Positions 40,540 through 48,700 of a DNA stretch of 64,000 nt are shown piece after piece; the stretch's first letter is position 1, and every line of letters begins with the position of its first letter. Below the pieces are notes generated by a model. It ran no database searches, was not told where the DNA came from, and saw only the letters and a program-made list of their open reading frames with translations. Origin of the DNA: Actinophytocola sp963826035 (GTDB lineage Bacteria > Actinomycetota > Actinomycetes > Mycobacteriales > Pseudonocardiaceae); the NCBI GenBank assembly GCA_963826035.1, contig CAWGVZ010000010.1, positions 2,046,001-2,110,000 of the forward strand, written 5' to 3'. The translations under genes and the position numbers were made by a program.

Positions 40540-40917
40540 CTACCGGCGGGTGGATTTCCGCAGTATGGTGGCGAACTGCTCGGCCGACTCCAGCTTCGCG
40601 CGTAGCTCGACGCAGCGCTGTTCGGCCGTCTCGCAGTACTGGCGTAGCTGTGCGCGTTGCTCGTCGGTGAGGGGCGCCGCGTCGGGGGGCGGGTCGAGCG
40701 CGGTGAGCAGGTCGCACATCTCCTCGAGCTGGAACCCGAGGGGCTTCATCTTCTTGATGAGGTTGAGGCGGTCGATGTCGGGTTCGGTGTAGAGGCGGAA
40801 CCCGCCCTGGCTGCGCGCGCTGGGCACGACCAGGCCGACCTCCTCGTAATAACGGATGGTGCGCAGCGACAGGTCCGTGCGCTCGGCCACCTCGCCGATC
40901 TGCATGAGCTCGGCCAT
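40540..40917 (-). CDS. MerR-family transcriptional regulator
   Basis: This 125-residue protein has the MerR DNA-binding domain (MQIGEVAERTDLSLRTIRYY, EEVGLVVPSARSQGGFRLYT), followed by a dimerisation coiled coil with Cys at MCDLL, QYCETAEQRC. The start at 40917 is one base after the stop of the release-factor gene (TGACATG), so the two are coupled. The effector is unknown. Confidence 0.9.
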   Translation of the reverse strand: MAELMQIGEVAERTDLSLRTIRYYEEVGLVVPSARSQGGFRLYTEPDIDRLNLIKKMKPLGFQLEEMCDLLTALDPPPDAAPLTDEQRAQLRQYCETAEQRCVELRAKLESAEQFATILRKSTRR

Positions 40918-40918
40918 G

Positions 40919-42529
40919 TCAGTCGGTGCCGGCGACGAGGGCACTCACCGACAGCTCGGGGTGCACCCGTTGCATCACACCGAGAGCATGCTGATCGATG
41001 AAGAGCGCGAGATCGGTCCCGTCGCTGCGCGTGAGGACCTCGCTGCGACGCCCCGAGTCCACCAGTGACCGCTGGGCGGGATCGTCGAGGCGGCGCACGG
41101 TGGTGTACGGCAGTCGTTCGAAGGCGATGGGTGCGTTGAACTCGGTCTCCAGGCGATGCGCGGCGACCTCGAACTGCATGGGCCCGACCGCGGCCAGCAC
41201 CGGTGCCGCGTCACCCCGCCGGTCGGAGCGCAGCACCTGCACCACACCCTCGGACCCGAGCTGGTCGACGCCCTTGCGGAACTGCTTGGCCCGCCCCAGA
41301 TCCGCCGGGCGGGCCACGGCGAAGTGCGCGGGCGCGAAGGTGGGCAGGGCCGGGAAGCGCACAGCCGGCTTGCCGGCGTGGAGGGTGTCCCCCACCCGCA
41401 GCGCGTTGGCGTTCACCAGGCCGATCACATCGCCGGGATAGGCAGTGTCCAATGTGGACCGCTGCTGCCCGAAGACCTGATGGGCGTACTTGGTGGCGAA
41501 CGGGCGGCCGGTGGCCGCGTGGGTGACGACCATGCCGCGCTCGAACACCCCGGAACACACCCGGGCGAACGCGATCTGGTCCCGGTGGGACGGGTCCATC
41601 CCGGTCTGCACCTTGAACACGAACGCGGAGAACGGCGCGTCCAGCCGGCGCGAAGTCCCGTCGACGTCGACGCGGGGGGTCGGGCGCGGTGCCAGCTCTA
41701 CCAACACGTCCAGCAGATGCCGGACCCCGAAGTTGAGGACGGCCGACCCGAACAGGACCGGGGTGGCCGTGGCGGCGAAGAACCGGGCGGCGTCGAACCG
41801 CCCACCGGAGGCGGTGAGCAGTTCGAACTCCTCGGCCGCCCGGACCCAGTCCTCGCCCTCCTCCGCCAGCGCACGCTCGGCGTCCAGTCGCTCCTCGGCC
41901 GCGGTGGTGGCGCCGCCCGCCGTGCGGCTGTACCGGACGAAGGAGCCGTCGAGGCAGTCCAGCACGCCCCGGAACCGGCCGGCTTCACCGACCGGCCAGG
42001 TCAAGGGCATCGGCTGCAGCCCGATTCGCTCGACGAGCTCGTCGCACAGCTCCAACGCCTCGAGCCCGGGGCGGTCCCACTTGTTGATGAACGTGAGCAC
42101 GGGGATGTCCCGGTCCCGGCACACGTCGAACAGCTTCAGCGTCTGCGGCTCCAGCCCTTTGGCCGCGTCCAGCAGCATGACGGCCGAGTCCACGGCCGAC
42201 AGCACGCGGAAGGTGTCCTCCGAGAAGTCCGCGTGCCCCGGCGTGTCCAGCATGTTGATCACCGTGTCGCCATAGGCGAACTGCAAGGCCGCCGACGTGA
42301 TCGAGATACCCCGGGCCTGCTCCATGGCCAGCCAGTCCGACACCACACCGCGCCGGCCGGCCTTGCCGTGCACCGCGCCGGCCTGGGAGATCACCCGCGC
42401 GTGCAACGCCAAGGCCTCGGTGAGCGTCGACTTGCCAGCGTCCGGATGACTGATCACCGCGAAAGTACGCCGGCGACTTGCCTGTCCCATCACGTCCAGT
42501 GCGGACTGTTGCCCGACAGCGGTCAACAC
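40919..42529 (-). CDS. prfC: peptide chain release factor 3
   Basis: This 536-residue translational GTPase has G1 SHPDAGKST, G3 DTPGHADF and G4 NKWD. RF3-specific marks are AGAVHGKAGRRGVVSDWLAM, EQARGISIT, and the C-terminal GPMQFEVAAHRLETEFN. RF3 removes RF1/RF2 from the ribosome after peptide release. I chose GTG 42529 because GGAGG precedes it; ATG 42490 would remove 13 residues and still keep the G domain. RF3 is patchily present in actinobacteria. It leads into the MerR gene and has a palindrome at its promoter. Confidence 0.92.
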   Translation of the reverse strand: MLTAVGQQSALDVMGQASRRRTFAVISHPDAGKSTLTEALALHARVISQAGAVHGKAGRRGVVSDWLAMEQARGISITSAALQFAYGDTVINMLDTPGHADFSEDTFRVLSAVDSAVMLLDAAKGLEPQTLKLFDVCRDRDIPVLTFINKWDRPGLEALELCDELVERIGLQPMPLTWPVGEAGRFRGVLDCLDGSFVRYSRTAGGATTAAEERLDAERALAEEGEDWVRAAEEFELLTASGGRFDAARFFAATATPVLFGSAVLNFGVRHLLDVLVELAPRPTPRVDVDGTSRRLDAPFSAFVFKVQTGMDPSHRDQIAFARVCSGVFERGMVVTHAATGRPFATKYAHQVFGQQRSTLDTAYPGDVIGLVNANALRVGDTLHAGKPAVRFPALPTFAPAHFAVARPADLGRAKQFRKGVDQLGSEGVVQVLRSDRRGDAAPVLAAVGPMQFEVAAHRLETEFNAPIAFERLPYTTVRRLDDPAQRSLVDSGRRSEVLTRSDGTDLALFIDQHALGVMQRVHPELSVSALVAGTD

Positions 42530-42591
42530 GTGCCTCCAGTAGGTAGACGGCAGCACCCTGTCGACTGCGGGGCACACATCCCGCTCAAACT

Positions 42592-42611
42592 CTACCGTGA
42601 CGTAACGGTAG
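42592..42611. promoter_or_regulatory. 20-bp interrupted palindrome upstream of prfC
   Basis: CTACCGTGACGTAACGGTAG has perfect 7-bp arms around 6 bp. Length and symmetry fit a MerR-type operator lying between -35 and -10, and the MerR gene is in the same operon. It starts on the stop codon of the SRPBCC gene. Confidence 0.5.
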
Positions 42612-43110
42612 CCTTCACGCGGCCGTATCGCGGAATGGGCTGGCCGGTGCCGGTGGTGATCAGCTGCGGCAGGCTCACGGTGATGTAGAAGGTCCAGCCA
42701 CGCGAGCACGCTTCGAAGCAGTCGGATTCCCCGGCCGTGAGGCCTTCGTGCGTGAAGTGCAGCGTCGTTCCCCGCGCATCGGTGGTGATGTCGAAGATGA
42801 CGTCGGTGCCGGTCCACTCGTGGCGGTCGTCGATGAAGTCGAGATAGGAGTCCACGACGTGCCAGACCATCCGCCGGCCGGGCACGACCTCGGTCACCTG
42901 GAACCGGGCGAACCTGATGCCCTTCCTGGTCTGGGCACTCTCACCCGGGTGTGAGCTGTCGTCGGTGAAGACGAACTCGTCGCGCAGGGCGGCGGTGTCG
43001 CCGATGAGGTTCTCGCTCCACCAGCCCCGAACGTTGGTGATGGCCGCGAAGACCTCCTCCGGCGTCCGGTCGACGGTCATGGTGGCGGTCAGGTTCTCGG
43101 TGTTCGACAT
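42592..43110 (-). CDS. SRPBCC / AHSA1-domain protein
   Basis: This 172-residue protein has the START-like AHSA1 pattern: ATMTVDRTPEEVFAAITNVR, GWWSENLIGD, RMVWHVVDSYLDF, and HFTHEGLTAGESDCFEACSR followed by GWTFYITVSLPQLI. Members bind hydrophobic ligands or help chaperones; the role here is unknown. ATG 43110 is the first start compatible with the fold. Confidence 0.88.
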   Translation of the reverse strand: MSNTENLTATMTVDRTPEEVFAAITNVRGWWSENLIGDTAALRDEFVFTDDSSHPGESAQTRKGIRFARFQVTEVVPGRRMVWHVVDSYLDFIDDRHEWTGTDVIFDITTDARGTTLHFTHEGLTAGESDCFEACSRGWTFYITVSLPQLITTGTGQPIPRYGRVKATVTSR

Positions 43111-43256
43111 GGTCCTTGCCTCTCTGTCAGGTGGTTGTTCACCCCACCGACGAAGAAGCCCACCCCGGATCGACATCGACCGTGAAGAAATCTCCCGAGA
43201 TGGCATTTGCGCTGGTCAGCGTCCGAAAATGACCGTCAGATCAAGGTCCCCATGGG

Positions 43257-43433
43257 TCAGACACAGGCGGGGATCCTCACGGCGGTGTCCACCAGCCACC
43301 GCACAACATCCGCCATGACAAGGTGCGGAAGCGTCTCACCAAAGTTGTCCTCACGATGCTCAACCAAGATCGGCGCCAAGACGGGGTGAGCGGCGATCAG
43401 TTGCTCGATCGCAGCTTCGGTCGCAGCGCTCAT
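43257..43433 (-). CDS. 58-residue protein resembling DUF7674
   Basis: ATG 43433 has GAGG 6 nt upstream. The sequence EQLIAAHPVLAPILVEHRED, NFGETLPHLVMADVVRWLVD matches what I know of a small conserved family (DUF7674-type, with E-x-LPHLxMAD-x-x-RW). The start overlaps the stop of the 38-residue gene (ATGA). Proteins of this type are found in clusters of small genes near toxin loci; the function is unknown. Confidence 0.55.
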   Translation of the reverse strand: MSAATEAAIEQLIAAHPVLAPILVEHREDNFGETLPHLVMADVVRWLVDTAVRIPACV

Positions 43434-43546
43434 CCGTCACCTCGAGCCACCAGCGTCAGCTCATCTGCGAGACTCCACGCGACCAAGCTCACCACCTTGA
43501 GCACGCGCCACGTGACTGCGCGGCCTTTCTCGCCGACAAGCGACAC
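43430..43546 (-). CDS. 38-residue ORF coupled to the neighbouring genes
   Basis: GTG 43546 directly follows the TAA stop of the lipoprotein gene (43547-43549), and the TGA overlaps the next ATG. The peptide includes RAVTWRVLKVVSLVAWSLAD and ELTLVARGDG. The packing supports coding; the sequence is not recognised and could be the tail of a larger, lost protein. Confidence 0.35.
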   Translation of the reverse strand: MSLVGEKGRAVTWRVLKVVSLVAWSLADELTLVARGDG

Positions 43547-43996
43547 TTAAGTACGTGGCTCGACGGCCACCAGGATCAGCCCTGCCGAGTCCGGTACGGC
43601 CTCCTGCAACTCGGCGCCGATCTCCTCATCCTTCCTGCTGTCGTCGAGATACTCGGCGAGAGTGAACACGCTTGCCGTCGCGTTGACCTGCTCCGAGTAG
43701 GCATCATGGCGTGCCGGCGGCAATCCGGAGGAGACCGTCCAGCCAGCCTCCTCCAGTCGCTCGGCCTCTGCATCCGCCGCTGTGGCCGCGTCCTCCGCAC
43801 CGAGGTCGAGAACGATGTGGAGGACCTCCATTGAGGTGGCACCGCTGGTCCCCGACTCGACCTCGTGCACGACCTTCGCAGTTCCGACGATGTCATCGCG
43901 AGCGGCGCCGGACACCTCTTTCTCGTCCGCGGCACCGCACGAGACGAGCAGTGCCGCCGCAGTCGCCGCGGCCAAAGCGTGACAGATATCCCTCAT
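43547..43996 (-). CDS. lipoprotein, paralogue 1
   Basis: This 149-residue lipoprotein has a signal with lipobox LLVSC (Cys at about residue 20) after MRDICHALAAATAAA. The mature part has DDIVGTAKVVHEVESGTSGA, EAERLEEAGWTV and a hydrophobic C-terminus LILVAVEP. It is a close paralogue of the next gene (VVHE-ESGT-GATS, AERLEEAGW and VAVEPRT are shared). I do not recognise a family. The tandem copies near a toxin locus suggest immunity-like or binding roles (inference). Confidence 0.75.
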   Translation of the reverse strand: MRDICHALAAATAAALLVSCGAADEKEVSGAARDDIVGTAKVVHEVESGTSGATSMEVLHIVLDLGAEDAATAADAEAERLEEAGWTVSSGLPPARHDAYSEQVNATASVFTLAEYLDDSRKDEEIGAELQEAVPDSAGLILVAVEPRT

Positions 43997-44116
43997 GCCG
44001 AATCCCCTCAAACTCGGCCTCACAGATCGTACGGGCCGGGGCCAGCCGGCCGTCGTAGCCGGCCGTCCGGTCGAACATCAACGGCCGCTCCGCGCGCCTA
44101 TTGAGGTTTATTCAGG

Positions 44117-44572
44117 TCATTCATAAGTACGCGGCTCGACAGCCACCACGATCAATCCCCCCGGGCTTGGCACCGCCTCCCGCAGTTCGGAGTTGATCTG
44201 TTCGTCAGAACTGTCGTCCTCGAGGAACTCGTCAAGGGTGTAGACCGCCACAGATGCATTAACTTGCTGTGACGAACCTGTGTGGCGGGCAGGGGGCTGG
44301 CCCGTCCCGATCTCCCAGCCCGCCTCTTCCAGCCGCTCCGCTTCGACGTCCGCCGCTGCGATCGCGTCCTCCTCACCAAGGTCGAGGACGAGATAACGCA
44401 CTTCGAGCGAGGTGGCACCGTTGGTCCCAGACTCGATCTCGTGCACGACCTCCGCCGAACCTATGACGTCCTCGCGCGCGGCGTCGGACACCGCCACCTG
44501 GTCAACTGGCCCGCACGAGACGAGCGATACCGCCGCGACCATCCCGAGCAGTAACTGTTCGGTGCTATGCAT
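44117..44572 (-). CDS. lipoprotein, paralogue 2
   Basis: This 151-residue protein has lipobox SLVSC after MHSTEQLLLGMVAAV; GGAGG precedes the ATG at 44572 by 6 nt. The mature domain aligns along its length with paralogue 1 (VIGSAEVVHEIESGTNGATS, DVEAERLEEAGWEIG, GGLIVVAVEPRTYE), including a shared P-PARH segment. The gene starts exactly at the end of the RHS fragment upstream, so it may have arrived together with that fragment. Confidence 0.75.
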   Translation of the reverse strand: MHSTEQLLLGMVAAVSLVSCGPVDQVAVSDAAREDVIGSAEVVHEIESGTNGATSLEVRYLVLDLGEEDAIAAADVEAERLEEAGWEIGTGQPPARHTGSSQQVNASVAVYTLDEFLEDDSSDEQINSELREAVPSPGGLIVVAVEPRTYE

Positions 44573-44815
44573 GTGTTCCTCCGGCCTCGAGGTCATAGTC
44601 GAGCGTTTGGGTCTTGTCGCCAAGGGTGCGTGTGGCGGTGTTGCCGGTAGCGTCGTAGCTGAACCCGTCAACACCGCGCCGGGAGCGGTGGTGGTGAGCA
44701 GTGCGTGCGGGCGGGGTTCACCGACCCCGGGATACGTGTAGGTACTCGTGACGTCACCGGCAGGAGTGTGGCTGGTCTGAGAGCAGCGATTGCCGATTTC
44801 AAGCACGGAGACCAT
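44573..44815 (-). pseudogene. fragment of a second, different RHS/YD-repeat gene
   Basis: The minus strand reads GNRCSQTSHTPAGDVTSTYT and YPGVGEPRPHALLTTTAPG in one frame, then GVDGFSYDATGNTATRTLGD and KTQTLDYD in the next. This is the YD-repeat signature. It does not match the adjoining large RHS protein, so it derives from another RHS gene. It has no RHS beginning, no toxin end and one internal frameshift. Displaced RHS ends are a known hallmark of RHS loci. Confidence 0.7.
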
Positions 44816-44851
44816 GTCGGCGGCCGCAAAGGTAACCCCAGCCTTTACCGA

Positions 44852-45130
44852 CTACTGCGCCCCTGTGCGGCAATAGAGCCAGTCGTCGTTGTCCCGAGCG
44901 CGCCGAGCCAGGCCAACGATCTTGACGACGAGGTCCAGGATCGACTCAGGCGTGCTGTCGGTGTACCGCGCCAGTTCCTCGCCACGGGCCCATCGGGCTG
45001 CCAACTCGGGCAGGCGGCTGCCGTCGACACCGGCGAGCGCGTCCCGAACGGGCAGCCCCAACTCCTGCAGCCCGACCGATGAGGACATCAGGCTGGAGTC
45101 GTCGAGGAGCCCCTCAGCGATCAGGGACAC
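44852..45130 (-). CDS. 92-residue protein of unknown function
   Basis: GTG 45130 is preceded by GGGGGAAG at 5 nt. The protein is acidic and helical: SLIAEGLLDDSSLMSSSVGL, ELAARWARGEELARYTDSTP, ESILDLVVKIVGLARRARDN. It lies among small genes behind the RHS toxin locus and could be an orphan immunity protein, but no family is recognised. Confidence 0.55.
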   Translation of the reverse strand: MSLIAEGLLDDSSLMSSSVGLQELGLPVRDALAGVDGSRLPELAARWARGEELARYTDSTPESILDLVVKIVGLARRARDNDDWLYCRTGAQ

Positions 45131-45278
45131 GGTGACTTCCCCCTTCCGTGGCCACAAGGGCACGACTGGAACAAGTGGAATCCCTGCACGCTGAGACTAA
45201 TCCTCCACCCAAGCCGATGCCATCAGGCCGCAAGCACGACTTCCCGAGAACCACACCTCGTCAGTATGACCCAGGCGT

Positions 45279-45494
45279 TCAAAAGCGAACAGTCAGTCCA
45301 GAATATTCTCGAAGAAACTCGATAGTCGCCGCAAACCGTGCGTAGCCTTTCTTTCCCAAGATAGCATCATCCCAATAATCGCCCAAACGCAAACAGCTCA
45401 ACATACTAACTCGTCGCATCGCCAACATCAACCCAACGAAACTGGTCATCTGGATCTGAGCGATACTGAAGGAGCTCCATCTTGACCAGGTCAA
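45279..45494 (-). CDS. 71-residue ORF overlapping the immunity candidate
   Basis: The C-terminal part, LGDYWDDAILGKKGYARFAA then TIEFLREYSGLTVRF, looks like a real protein end, whereas the N-terminal part is antisense-like. It overlaps the immunity candidate by 89 nt in another frame. It may be the true C-terminus of that protein displaced by a frameshift near 45410, or a second small immunity gene. The DNA is AT-rich like the toxin tip. Confidence 0.4.
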   Translation of the reverse strand: MTWSRWSSFSIAQIQMTSFVGLMLAMRRVSMLSCLRLGDYWDDAILGKKGYARFAATIEFLREYSGLTVRF

Positions 45495-45693
45495 ACAAAA
45501 TCTTTACAAGACCATTTCCTATTTTGTTATTACCCCAGAATACTCCTTTAACTGCCAACCATTCTTCCTTTCCGTCAAAAACACCGAGAGAGCAGCCGAG
45601 ATAGTATGATGCCGAGTCCCAATCTGTCCAATCTGACAGATCCTGCTTCAATGCCATGGCAGACATTATGTCCACGGTGATCCCCGTGCGCAA
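45406..45693 (-). CDS. candidate immunity protein for the RHS toxin
   Basis: This 95-residue protein begins 26 bp after the RHS stop, the standard position of the cognate immunity gene. It has a mixed, Trp-rich sequence (DLSDWTDWDSASYYLGCSLG, KEEWLAVKGVFWGNNKIGNG, VKILFDLVKMELLQ) without signal peptide, so it would act in the cytoplasm, where an ADP-ribosylating toxin acts. No known immunity family is recognised. The low GC matches the toxin tip and not the RHS body. Confidence 0.65.
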   Translation of the reverse strand: MRTGITVDIMSAMALKQDLSDWTDWDSASYYLGCSLGVFDGKEEWLAVKGVFWGNNKIGNGLVKILFDLVKMELLQYRSDPDDQFRWVDVGDATS

Positions 45694-45719
45694 CTACCAC
45701 CAACTATCGGGACTTCCTC

Positions 45720-48700
45720 TCAGGCGATGCCACCCATAGACGGAGGCGGCGTTCCATGAGGAGGCGGAAGAACGACGTCCCATAGGTGGCGCGTGCTCGC
45801 CAGAAGCCGCTGATACTCTTCTACGGACATCGGACGCGACGGTTCAATGAACCCATGATTCTTGTTTTTTGGGTCTGGCACATATTTTAGACCCGACGGG
45901 AGGTCGCATGAATTTATACACCAATCTGTAATCCTATCATCGGACCCACCATTGGCGCGAGATCTCCTGAAGTCCGGCAACGAGTAGACGCTTCCAGGAG
46001 AAACTGACATACCGCCAGAATTCGGATAAACCATCCCATTCTTGTCTACAGGTATGTCCGCATTCGGCGGTTCGACCTTAGCGCCCAGCCCCCATTTTGA
46101 CGGCGCAACAATTGGCATGCCATCCGGGCCGACTCTCATGCCACGATATAAATCCTCCCCCTCGCCAATCATGTTGCCTGCACGCGCCGCGTCCCCGGCG
46201 CCCGGAACCGCGAAGATCAGGGATTCTAGTGCGTTCCCCCAGTTTCCCTCCCCCATATAGGTTATCGCATCAGCAACATCCCAGAGCGCTCCAAAACCTG
46301 GAATCATTCCACCCATGCCAAGTACCACGTGCGGATCCACGCTTGATACTTCGGGTGGGTTTAAGTGCGTCGGGCATTGATAAGAATCCCCAGATATCGC
46401 GAGACATCCGTATGGAACCATGGGCTGGGAGACGGGTGTGATTTCAGTTGGTGCGGTGATGGTGTTCTTGACGGTGCCGAGGAGGGTGTTGCTGTCGACG
46501 GTGATCGAGCGTTGCAGGTCCTGATAACTCCTCGTGATGTCGTCGATGGGGTCTTGGTAGGCGCCGGTGGCGTGGGAGGGAAGGTCCGGGTCAGTGGAGA
46601 CGGGGGGTGTGAATGAGTCGCCGTAGAGCGGGATCAGCATCGCTTGTGGGATGGGCATTGGGTTGTTGCGTGCTGCGGCGCGGTTGGCCGCGCGGGCGGC
46701 GATGGCCGGGTCTGGGCGTGGTGCTCCCCCAACGCCGCCGCGGCCGCCACCCCTGCCATTGAACGAGCCGCTTGCTGAACCGCCTATCCCGCCGAAACCG
46801 GAGCCGAAGCCTGGTCCCGACCCGGGGCACGACCTGGCGGTCCTGACCTCCGGCGACACACAGCAGGGGTTAGCGGCGGTCTTGGCTTCTGGTGACAGGC
46901 CGCCACCGCCGCAGCCTCCAGAGCTGCCACCGCCGCTGCCGCCGCCGCCGGGTGGGTTGTCCCAGCACAGAAAACTCTTGAAGAATCCTGGGAGGGATGA
47001 GCAGAAACTGGCCCAGTCGTGACCGCTTGGATCGGCGTAGTTGGTCGGTGATCCGCCGGTGTAGGTGTAGCGGTTCGATGCGCTGGACGGGTTCGTGGGC
47101 AGGGTGATGCTGTCTCGGGTGGCGAAGGTGCCCGTGCCCGGGGTGTACCAGCGCGCGGTCATGTTGACCTGACCCGTGTCGGGGTCGGTGTAGTCACCCT
47201 GGTAGCCGATCGGGCGTTCGGTGCCGGTGGTGGCTGTGCGCTCGCCGAATGGGTCGTAGGCGGTGCTGTCCGCTACCCGCTCGAGGCGGCCTTCCGGGTT
47301 GAAGCCGGCTATCACGTCGCCGTGTTGGTCGGCCAGGGTCAGGCGCTTGTCCGCGCCTGACTCCAGCGCCAGGAGCTCCCCCGCGGGGCCTCTGCTGAAC
47401 CTGGTCGAGCCGTCGGTAGCCAACTCGTTGCTAGCGCCCGTATAAGTGAACTGCTGGGCGTTGCGGGCGGCTACCCGGTCCAGCGCGTCGTAGCTGTACG
47501 TGACAGCGCCGTGCTGTATGAGACGGTCGAACGCGTCGAACGTCAGGTTCTCAGTGGTCGCGCCGGTGGTCTTCGTGTCCAGCGTGCCGCGTGGGGTGTA
47601 GGTGTAGGTGCTCTCGCCATCGTCGAGCAGGCGGTTGCGGTCGTCGAATTCGGCGGTGACGTCGTTGACTGAGGTGCGGTTGCTCGCACCGTCCCAGCCG
47701 TAGGTCGTGGTCTCCGTTGGGGAGGCCCCGTCGCCCGGGTCGTGGCTCCAGCTCGTCAGGCGGTCGGATCGGTCGTAGGTGTAGGTGTTGACGCCTGAAT
47801 CGGCGACCTTCTCTGTTTGCTTCTCGGTGAGCCGGTCGTCGTTGTCGTACTCGTAGCTGACCGCGGCGATGACTTCGGGCGCCGCCCTCGTGGCGTTCCA
47901 CGGTCGGTTCAGCTCGTCGCGCGTGAGGCGACCCAGATCGTCGTAGGAGAACTGACGATTGCGATCACCGCCGTAGCCGATGTTCCTGACCTGGTTGGCG
48001 TTGTTGTAGGTGAGAACCTGGGTGGTGCCGGTCAAGCTGTCGCGAATAGATGTCAGGCGGTTGTCGGTGTAGCCGTAGGTGGCAGTGCCGGCCGCGTCGG
48101 TACGGGTGGTGAGGTTGCCGTCGGCGTCATAGCCGAACGTAGTGTCACCCGACGGGCCGGCAGACGTGAGCAAGGCACCGCGGTCGTTGAAGGTGAACGT
48201 GTCGGCGCCGCCGGGGGCGGTGCTCGTGACGAGCCGGCCCAGTTGGTCGTGGTCGTACTGCTTCTCGGTGGTCGCGGTTTCGGCGCCGGTGCCGGTTTCG
48301 TGGGTGAGTTGGCCCAGTAGGTCGAACGTTCGAGTGTTCTCGACACCGCCCGGTGCGTTGAGCGTCACCGGATTCGCCGCGATGTCGTAGCCGGCACTCC
48401 AGGTGCGGTCATCGAGGTCGGGATGTGCGTCGGTGGCGGGTTCGATGACGGATTCGGCCAGGCCCCAGGTGTTGACTGTGTAGCGGGTGGTATTGCCGTT
48501 GCCGTCGGTGTAGCGGGTGCGGTTGCCCGCCGCGTCGTAGCCGAACGTGGTGGTGATCTGCTCGGTGGCCGAGACCGGTTCCACCTGCTGGGTGAGACGG
48601 CCCAGGGCATCGCTGGTGTAGCGCGAGATGTGGCCGAGCGGATTGGTTACGGTGGCGAGGTTGCCGGCTCGATCGTAGCCGAAGCTGCTCTGCCGCAATG

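Noticed and set aside
44030..44080. Hairpin from repeated GCCGGCCGTC between the two lipoprotein genes
   Set aside because: The copies are direct repeats in GC-rich sequence with only short self-pairing; not convincing as a terminator.
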